Assembly: GCF_027943255.1 (NCBI RefSeq)
Contig: NC_072892.1
Location: 31,767,792 to 31,831,791, forward strand
From: Anastrepha obliqua
Taxonomy: Eukaryota > Arthropoda > Insecta > Diptera > Tephritidae
Length of the DNA stretch: 64,000 nt
Direction: 5' to 3'
Numbering within the stretch: the first letter of the stretch is position 1; each line of letters begins with the position of its first letter. Below, piece after piece: positions 55,430-64,000 of this stretch. A program made the translations under genes and the position numbers. The notes below the pieces were generated by a model that saw only the letters and a program-made list of their open reading frames with translations, was not told the DNA's origin and did not search any database.

Positions 55430-58400
55430 GTATCTGTTCAAACTTTCACCATAATTTGTATGACATTCCGTCTCCAAATGGCGGATGATTTTTAGTAAGG
55501 GTAAAATTTGCATCTTGAATTTCAAGTAGCGGTTGCCTGGTACAGGGTTTCATGCGCGTCTGGTAAAAGTGCTCTGTTAGAAACGGCACAGCAGGAGTTC
55601 TACCATTGTAGCAGTCTGAAGCTGGTGTTATGGTATATTTATTTATAATTAATTTCACTCAAAGTAACGTGAAAAATCATTTTAACCATAATATCGTTAC
55701 GCCACACATTCTTATTTAAAATTTGAAATGCTTCCATACAACTTAATATTAAAATGTTTTACATTAAATATCTTTCGTTTTCTTTATACATATTTATTTT
55801 TCTGAGGAGTAATTCCATTTTTTGCTATACTGCAAACCACAACGACGACAACAACAAGCGATAACAGAACGATGCGAAATAAACGCGCAAAGGAGACGGG
55901 CGGTATAATGAGCGATTCACAACGAGCGCCTACACCAGATAAAGAGTACCGAGGCAAATACCATTGAGAAGACACGACAAAAAATGACAATCATTAGCCG
56001 TACTTAAATAACAAAAAAGCGGCAGCAAATTGTAGTAAAACACACGCGTCAAAGCGATAGAGGTCGCCAAATCAGGAGGTAAAAAGTGCAAACTGGCTTT
56101 GTGGAGCCCCGTTTTTGAATGCAAAACCGAAGTGAAGAATAGTATCTTGACATAAATCGACCGTTCAGAATGTTATGTACACGTTTCACTATACATATAT
56201 TATAACAAATCGAGCTAATATACCGACAGGCGTGCCGTTGATTATGCCTGCTGCCACCACTGACACTAAAAAATATTTCAGTACCGCAGCGGATAGAGTA
56301 GCTTTCATGTGCAAGCGAATGAGCGAGCGGGCGAGCGTTCGAGCGTGCGATGGGCAGACAAACGAGCGATGCAAAAAACAAACGCACGGACCGAGCAAAT
56401 AGCAAAGCGACTTATGAAAGGCTGAGCGGGTGTGGAGCAGTATTGGTGCGCTGCTAATTGACTACCGGCTCGTAATTCGCTGCGATTGGATTGGGGTCGG
56501 TCGGAGGGGATTTGGTGACTCGAAACGTTGGTTTTGGGTTCGATGCAATGCGAATTGAGTGCTACAACAAATGCTCGTGTTCTGAGTTTTGAGTGTTTAG
56601 AGCACCCATATGCTCGTTGGCTGTTATTAATTTTATTGTTGTGATTGTTTCGTCATGCATATGTGTATATGGGAGCAAGCACGAAGAGAAATCGAAGTAA
56701 ATTCTTTTACCGCTCTTTACTCTCCGCGTAAAAACTTCGAAAGATAATACATTTTGAGAAATTCACTTAAAAATATGGCCGAATATGAAGAATTAAAAAT
56801 TAAAATAATTAGAAAAAATGTAAAGATTTAAATGTTAAAATCTAACAAGAATTCAATGTATACAATATGAAAAATAAGACAACTAAATTAAAATTGTGCA
56901 TATTAAATAGAACTACCGATGGCAAAGAAAAATATTAGAAGCAAATAAAGAAAAATGACCACAACACAAACAATAATGATAAATACCTAATCAACCGCAT
57001 GGGGTCAAAACAACACTTGGAATAGCGCAAAACAATAACAAAACTATGACGCATACAGCGATTCTCAGTTGGGGGAAAGTACGTAGAGCTAAGAATGGAA
57101 ATAAAAAATATTAAAACACCGCACATACATAATTAAATATCTTTTGCAGTCAAGAAACTATGAATAAATTGCACACAGAGAGATTGCTCAACAAGTTATT
57201 TGAGCAATAACAAAATTATGGTATTTAAGTTGATCATTTCGACGCTCTTCATGATGTGGCCAGAGGAAATTTTTACTGTTACTATTGACGAAGAGAACGA
57301 TTAAGTTGCTCTAGCAAAACAGCTCTAAGTTGCAGGGTTTTTGCGTCCGGACGCGGAATTAAATTTTGTAAAATTCTGTCTAGCACGGAAACAACATTTA
57401 CTAAGCCTCGACACATTTTTGAAATACTTCTTCCATATTTTGCATTTTACAAATAGTCCGTTACATATAAAAGGGCCCAACTACCTCGATTCGGCGACGA
57501 TTACGCGGCAGTGGATGGCATGCCAGGCTACCAACTACCATTCGGTAGCGCCCCGCGTATGAAACACCGGAAACAATAGCTATGGCAAAAGTAAATGTGC
57601 CGACTGCGACGCAAACTGGATTGGAGGCTCTTCTGCATTAGTCCCCTCCTTTAGCCAAAGCTGGCAAAAGGAACAGATCTGATGATGGGCCATCTGATCT
57701 GGTCAATTTGGCAGATGAGGCGACGGCAAGCGCACCAGTTGGAAAAAGGAAGAAGAAAACGAGGAAGGGTGATCCAAAAGATTTGCGGAAGAGTGACCTG
57801 AAACCAAAATTTTCAGTCTTAGCGTCCATAAAATATCTATCCTGTCTCTATATTCGTTGCACTGCAATCTATCCGGGTGTGGTACAATGGTATTTCTGAT
57901 TGAGTACTTATACCCCACAAATCTTAAATCTTAAAATGGGTCGAAAAATCATCTAAGAGTGTTAAACTTTAGAATTCACGTTAATTAATGTGAAAAACAG
58001 GGAATCGAATTTTCCAAATCGCATAATTTGAAGGCGTAAGTGGTACGCACTTCCACTACGAATTCGTATTTTATTCAACGCCAAAACAAACATAAATAAT
58101 TGTCCGCTAACTGAGCAGATGCTCACAATTAAATACCTAATCACTATTCCTGACAAGCAAACCCATCCGTCACATAAGATTAATAGAAATGTTATCGGTG
58201 GGCTTTGTGACAAACGCCGCAGCCACTTGTTGAATCATTCCACAAAATAAAACCAAAAAAAAACCGCTAAAAAACAGACAACACGCAATGAAGCATACTT
58301 TAGTGAGATTTTCATATATGCCACTCCCACTTGCGAATTTTATTGCGCGCTTGCATATCTTACGGCGGGCGACCCAGCCAAAGGGCCCCCGCCACGACCA

Positions 58401-61400
58401 GCCTGCCTGCTACGGTCACTTATCGCGCCGCTACAACAGAGCACACAAAGCGCTTAAATACTCAACGTCGACGTCGTCATCGTACCCACAAACTGACCAT
58501 AAAAAACTGTAAATGACAAGTCGATTAGAAAATATTCAGGCAGTCAGGGAAAAAGTAAGCCAGCACCAGCACCAGCACCAGCATATGAGAAATGAAAACA
58601 AAACCGCGGGTTGGGTATAAGAAAAATTAAGAACTCCAACCCGCCGCCAGCCAGCCAGCTAGTAATGATTCGACGTATGAACGAATTGAAAGGAACGTAC
58701 GAACATTCAAACTACTGACAACCGAAATGAATTACGAGAAACAGCGTTGGCAAACGAATATTTCAACGAACGATGTAGCAAAGCAGAATAAGCGAAGCGA
58801 ATGTAAAATCCAACAAATGTACGAAATGTATTATCTGCCCACCTTCTGTGCCCTCGACGATCTCCTGCTGCATGCACATGTATGTATGTATGTAAGCTGT
58901 ATGCCCATACGACGAGGTACGAGTATTCTTTTAGTATCTGAGAAATGAAATGAAATAAACCAAATGATGTTTTACGACGGCAAAGCAAAAGTCGAATCGC
59001 AGCGGAAACAACGACGAGGCGAACGAAAACAGCAAACATACTCTATAGAACACTAAGGACCGTACAAACTCAAGACTCGACGACTGTTCGCAGTTGAAAG
59101 TGGTGGAAGCTATAGCAGAGCAGTTGGGTTGCTTGACGGTTTGAGGAGGGCGAGCATTCTAAATGTACGATTACTTATGGTGTTGAAGAAAAGAACCACA
59201 ACGAAAACAACAATGTCGAATGACCAACAACAACCGTCGTCGTCGTCGTCGTCATCATCGTCGTAGCCGTAGTCGCTGCTGACGATGACAAAGGCGTGTA
59301 GATAAGAAACAGAAGCGCACACATAGCACAAAATCGTAGTGTACCTTTATTCACGTCGACTAAACGTAAAGCGCTGGTTCACGGCTCTTGGCTGTGCGCT
59401 GTGCGCTGTGTCGTGGCACAGCACGGCATGAAACGTCGCAATAGAGGGAGAATAATAAAAATGCGGAGGCAAAGCGGTGGTAGGTATTGCAAGTAATAAG
59501 TGTGTTGGTGTGTGAAGTGGTGCGGCTTCAAAGCAACTTGACAGCGACGAACGACACAGCAAATGGGCGGACGTTCGGACAGGAGTGTCGGCGGGGTAAG
59601 AGCTTTAGAATGTCTCACATTTTATGAAGAAACCCAAAAGATACGACGGCAACATCGAAAATACACAAACACCAGGGATTGGTGAGTTGAGTGCTCAGAA
59701 AGAAGCATTAAATGAACAAACAGAATCGAAATGACAGCCAAGCAAACCAGCAAACCAAAGGAGCGGATGGACGAACAGAACAATACGACGAATAGACAGT
59801 ACGACCGACGAGAAGACACCGAACAACGATGGTGAGCTCTAGCTGCCACCAAAGCAAAGTAGATAGAGACCCAACAACGAATAGATACTCAACAAAAATA
59901 CAAACAAATAACCAACCAACCAACTAACTAACAAAACAAGAACTTCACCGCGCGAGTACAGAAAAGTGAACGAACAATGAACGACTCAGCAGGGAATGGC
60001 TCTGATGGGTTGGGTTGTTAGTTAGTTAGCTGCATAGTTGGTTGCTTCGTTGCTTGCTTGGTGGCTGTTGACTGCTTCGACAGCAGCGATTGAGAACGAT
60101 GCGACCGTTCAACCGACAGCCACTTTAGCGAAAAAAGTACAAGCAACCAACTCAAAGACAAGCAATGCGATGGAACAGAGCCAGCGACGGAGATGAAGAC
60201 GAAGGCAACGTGTGCGACGGAGGCAGGCAACGACGATGTCGATAGCGATAGCAACTACTTGTACATACCCCATAACATACAACACAAAGCCAAAGCCAGC
60301 AAAACGGATTCGAAATATTGAAAAATAGAAATACTTGGAAATGCTGTTGAGCACAGAGAAGCGCACAGCACAATAACACTGTAGAAACCGGCAAACGAAT
60401 GAACAGACGATCCACATAGAGCCAGTGAGCTAAGCACACAAACGAAGTACGAGGTACGAGGTACGAGTAATAATATTATAATACGACTCACAAGAAAGGA
60501 AACACATTTTTAGCGCGATAGCAAACTCAGCAACAGAAACAGAAACAAAAACTCAAAGCAAAAGCAAAAGCAAAAATAAAACAAAGAACAATAAAAATAA
60601 TTTTTTTTTCTATACACAATAGAACGCATAGCTCAAGAGTTCTCAGTATGAGCGGGCATATGGCGCGTATGACGGTGAATTAATGCGCTAGAAAATGGGG
60701 CGAGCAGCAGGAAAAAAGTCGTCGGACTGGAGCAGTGTGTGGGATGTGAGACATTGCAAAATTATAGTAGCAAGGCGTATAGTGCCATGGACGTGGTTGT
60801 CTAGAATGTAGGAATTGCTACAGCAAGAAAAGTTTCTGTTTTCAGCAGTTGAAGCGTACAAATGAATTCAAAGGCTGGAATAAAAGCGGCGAGGGAGTGC
60901 GACGTGCGTTGCTTGCGAATTGTTACTTAGTTTGAGTGCAAGCGCAAAGGATGGTAATAGCAGTAGAGCGGACAGTATTATCTTGCACAAGTTGAAAGCA
61001 GCGCAGATAGTTGGGAGGTGGGAGGGGACCAAAGACTACAAGAAACACAAACGAATTACTTGTTGTTGTGTTTATGAAGTTTTATTACTTTGGAGGTCGA
61101 CGTGTCGAGTTGAGTCGGGTCGACTTGGTCAGTTACGACAGTCAGCCAACCAGCCAGCCAGCCAACCAACCAACCAGCCAGCTAGCCAGGCTAAGTTGGT
61201 GAAAACTCTTTCACAATGTTTTTAATGCCGGATACTGGGAGCTGAAGATAAACCAAATGAGGCAGCTCAAAGCCGAGAGTCGTTGTGGGGTCGGTCAGCG
61301 GTGTACTTAACTATCTTTTGTTTGTGTTGTTGAAAGAAATTGCGCTGCGTGCTAAGGACTTTTGTGCAAGGGGTCGCGGATGCTAGGTATCCGAAGTGCT

Positions 61401-62255
61401 TGGTTGCGAGACCGTACGACCGCGCGACTGCTGATTGTGATGAACACAACAACCGACTGTGGCAATTTTACAATATTTCTTCATTAGTGCTGGGGGTATT
61501 GGCAAAGTTCATTGGTACACAAGGATGCAATAAGAAAGCATTTGGTGCTTTCGTTATTAATTTTGAAATTGATAAATAATGAACACAAAAAAAAAAAAGA
61601 TTACCTTTTATTGATTACGGTAAGTGGTGGCCTGTAGAAGACTGATTTTTTTTTAAGTTGCTCAATAAAATATCTCGTCATGGGGGAAGGGCGCTTTCAG
61701 ACAGTCACTAGATTGATACAAGGTTATGCGCGCAAATTAATGAGGGATATTGTATAAACATTTTTCAATTGGCAGAAATAGAAAAAATAGGTTTTCAACA
61801 GTAACCTCACTTTTATTTCTTCTATTCCGATTTTATTCAAGAATCGGAGTTTCTGTTAAAAGTAAAATTCGAAAAAGAAAACGAATTTTTAGCATTGCAC
61901 CATGTTGTTGTTGTTGGAGTTTTTTCCACTTGAAATGTTCTTCGAGTCCTTCCTTGGCATGGGACAACATACCAAGCCCGGAAATGAATGGTTCGGAAGC
62001 GAAGCGCTACGAGATGTAAGCAGGCACAAAACTATGCCGGGCTAACTCCTTATTGGGGGTATAATCAAAAGAGATTAAAGCATCTCCTAAGCCTTCCTGG
62101 GGCTACTCCAGGCTAAGTCCTTACTGGGAGGGTATAATCAAAAGAGATGCTTAACTGATAGGCCTTCCTAAGGACAAACAGAAAATGCTCACTGCCCTTC
62201 TCACAGGCCGCTGTAGATTGCGCACCGCTCAATTCTGCATTCATTTTGAATATTC
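55430..62255. other. non-coding part of the osa 5' intron or upstream region
   Basis: No gene can be supported. Notable simple repeats are a CGT run at 59234-59265, CCAGCCAACC-type repeats at 61142-61190, and a roughly 70-bp tandem duplication at 62042-62150 containing GGGTATAATCAAAAGAGAT twice. A faint SINE-head fragment may lie at 57490-57565 (CTACCATTCGG, TATGAAACACC). The CAACAA- and CGAACGA-rich text between 58500 and 61200 resembles fly 5' leader or promoter-proximal DNA, without a demonstrable exon. Confidence 0.35.
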
Positions 62256-62260
62256 TTAAC

Positions 62261-62497
62261 CCTCCGTTTCGACACCATTTTTTAAAACCTTCGGTTGGGC
62301 ACCCGGGTCAGGCCTTTTTTTGTCCTGTTTGATGATCCTTTTTAAAAGGTTATATCCATGAATCGATAGAAAACTAAATTATAGGACGTTACCTGGAAGC
62401 TCAAGCCGTTGGCCATAATAGAAATATGTCAAATTCCCGTTCAAAGTCGAACAAGTCAATCTGGCCAAATCCGGGTGCCCAGCGGAGGGTTATTAAC
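62261..62497. mobile_element. possible piggyBac-type MITE
   Basis: The left end TTAA|CCCTCCG, with GGGCACCCGGGTC inside, is mirrored by the right end ATCCGGGTGCCCAGCGGAGGG|TTAT (the last base altered from TTAA). Ends starting CCC at TTAA sites are typical of piggyBac-like elements. The inverted repeats are short and split, so this remains tentative. Confidence 0.5.
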
Positions 62498-62589
62498 GTT
62501 CTATTATATCATAAACGGTGATGTGACTTCGAGAAGTGATTTGAAGGTTTTTCAGAAAATGTTACGCTCTCGATGGAGTTTCATTATGA

Positions 62590-63390
62590 GCTGACGTATT
62601 TCAACAATTAACCATCAGACTGCTAGCAGATGACTTGAACATTGCTTATGGATCTGGCGCCGTGTTGCTGCAAAGTTGGTCCCAAAGGAGCTGCATTTCA
62701 TGCAAGAAAGGGGCCGCATGGATATCGCCAAAAGGCATCATCTCCAAGGCTGAATCCGACCCAAAATTCATCAAACGCATCATTAGCGACAACGAGACGT
62801 ACGTTTATGCGTACGATTCGCAATCCAGACATCAGGCGAATGAGTGGAGAGCTCCGAATGAAACAAGATATAAAAAAAAATTACGTTGTTATCAGGCAAA
62901 AAAGAAAGCGATGATCACAGTTCTTTACGGATTACAACGGTATTGTACACCACGAATTTTTGTCAGAAGGTCCGGCAGTTGATAAGTAGTATTATTTGGC
63001 ATTACGAGGCGTTTACGTAAATCAATTCTCCAAAAAAGAAAGGATTTGTGGGAAAATAATTCGTGGGTTGTTCACCGACGCAGACTGCCATTATTATTCG
63101 AGAATTTTTAAACAAGAACGGAACGAATACCATCCAACAGTCATCAATCACATTCACCTGACAGGACTCCCTGCAATTTTCTTTGTTTGATCGAGTCAAA
63201 AAACCGCTACGGGGAACGCGTTTTAACAGCCGTGAGGAAGAAATGGAAAAATCTTATGGCTATACCGGCTGGCATAAGTGCGTTGTAGTTGATGGTGAGT
63301 ATTTTGAAGGCGATAATATCAATTTTAGAGGATAAACTTGTATTTTGAATTTTCTGAATATATTCCGAGAACTTTTTGATCAAGGTATAC
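62590..63390 (+). pseudogene. mariner-type transposase relic, catalytic and C-terminal part
   Basis: The plus strand encodes DPKFIKRIISDNETYVYAYD (Asp-Glu of the first motif changed to Asp-Asn), NEWRAPNETRYKKKLRCYQA, ITRRLRKSILQKRKDLWENN in another frame, HSPDRTPCNFLC for the third motif with Asp lost, and GWHKCVVVDGEYFEGDNINF at the end. The order is that of SETMAR-like mariner transposases. Frameshifts and the altered catalytic residues make it dead. It is a lineage distinct from the other relics here. Confidence 0.82.
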
Positions 63391-63399
63391 AAAGGTACA

Positions 63400-64000
63400 C
63401 TTTTCAAGTTGGCTTACGAGGATACCTACAGTTAAGGATCTTATTGCCTGTACAATCACTTTTCTACTACTGTACATTAGTTGTTGATTGTATAGAAACT
63501 CAATAACTTACTCATCTATTTCACCCTGCCGCGCTAATAAAGGACACACACAGAAAAAACTAAAGCACATAGATGTATGTCTGTGTGTCCTCACTATAAA
63601 TACTATACAAGACTAAAATTATTTTTTCAATTTCAGCGTCTACGACAAATCTCGGCGCATTCACCTTTATCAAATTAATCAATTATTAATTGCTCCATTA
63701 ACAATTCAACGCCATGGAATTACTTAAGAAAGGAAAAAGAAGAAGCTACAAAAACACATGGCGATAAGAATTCTTGGCAGCAAGGATAACCAAAGCCACA
63801 TTAAACAAAAATAAGGAAAAAACTATGACAATCAGCTGTCACAAATGGTGCAGCACTTGAGCACAGCAAAGCACAACACAACTCGAAAAGTCAATTCAGC
63901 ACAACCTCCGCGCTCTCAACACACAAACATACACCCATGCATGTGCACAAAAGCCAACACATGGACAAATAAATCCACCGGCATTCGAAGTGCTCGTTGC
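63400..64000. other. non-coding right edge of the window
   Basis: Nothing recognisable. CACA-rich text near 63545 and 63925 only. The N-terminal osa exon, which should begin with a Gln/Pro-rich reading frame on the minus strand, is not here. Confidence 0.35.

Noticed and set aside
57480..57570. Sixth SINE copy
   Set aside because: Only two short blocks (CTACCATTCGG and TATGAAACACC) match; too little to call.
59110..59331. Asp-rich frame (DDDDDDDDD) on the minus strand
   Set aside because: Translation of the CGT/CATC microsatellite at 59234-59265.

Overview
The window is nuclear DNA of a higher dipteran. The protein-coding content is clearly schizophoran-fly, and the abundance of GTAT microsatellites, mariner relics and short retroelements fits a tephritid-like fruit fly rather than Drosophila itself. 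That assignment is an inference from style and protein divergence, not from a database match.

Two protein-coding genes can be supported. The dominant one, on the minus strand, is osa (eyelid; the ARID1/BAF250 homologue, signature subunit of the BAP form of the Brahma SWI/SNF complex). Twelve coding exons are resolved at base level, from 41888 down to a TAG stop at 19470, giving 2277 codons that stay in phase across every junction. They hold the Gly/Pro/Gln-rich N-terminal half, the ARID DNA-binding domain (split across two exons 5.2 kb apart), and the conserved C-terminal BAF250 domain. The Gln-rich N-terminus (several hundred residues in Drosophila) is absent, so the 5' coding exon(s) must lie beyond 64000, upstream of an intron of at least 22 kb. 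The second gene, on the plus strand at 4373-4936, is the small membrane protein Krtcap2 (oligosaccharyltransferase subunit), with a first coding exon of only four bases. The two genes are convergent and about 14.5 kb apart.

Layout: 1-2400, T-rich non-coding; 2400-7400, repeats around Krtcap2; 7400-10100, T-rich non-coding; 10130-12170, a very AT-rich block with a degenerate repeating motif; 12850-19140, non-coding DNA that probably includes the osa 3'UTR; 19470-41888, osa with repeat-filled introns; 41889-64000, the large 5' intron with scattered transposon relics.

The rest is a detailed fossil bed of mobile DNA. I see at least five mariner-type relics with recognisable transposase pieces, one deleted Tc1-like element with both terminal inverted repeats, a 708-bp palindromic MITE with a TTA duplication, a 229-bp mariner-type MITE, a possible piggyBac-type MITE, several LINE fragments (one with a 16-bp target-site duplication), a LINE 3'-tail family with six copies, a tRNA-derived SINE family with five copies, and two unnamed dispersed repeats. 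The most biologically interesting point is that the frame directly beyond the osa stop codon stays open for 109 more codons with the same Gln/His/Pro bias as Osa, a candidate for stop-codon readthrough. I saw no CRISPR array, operon, rRNA or canonical tRNA gene.
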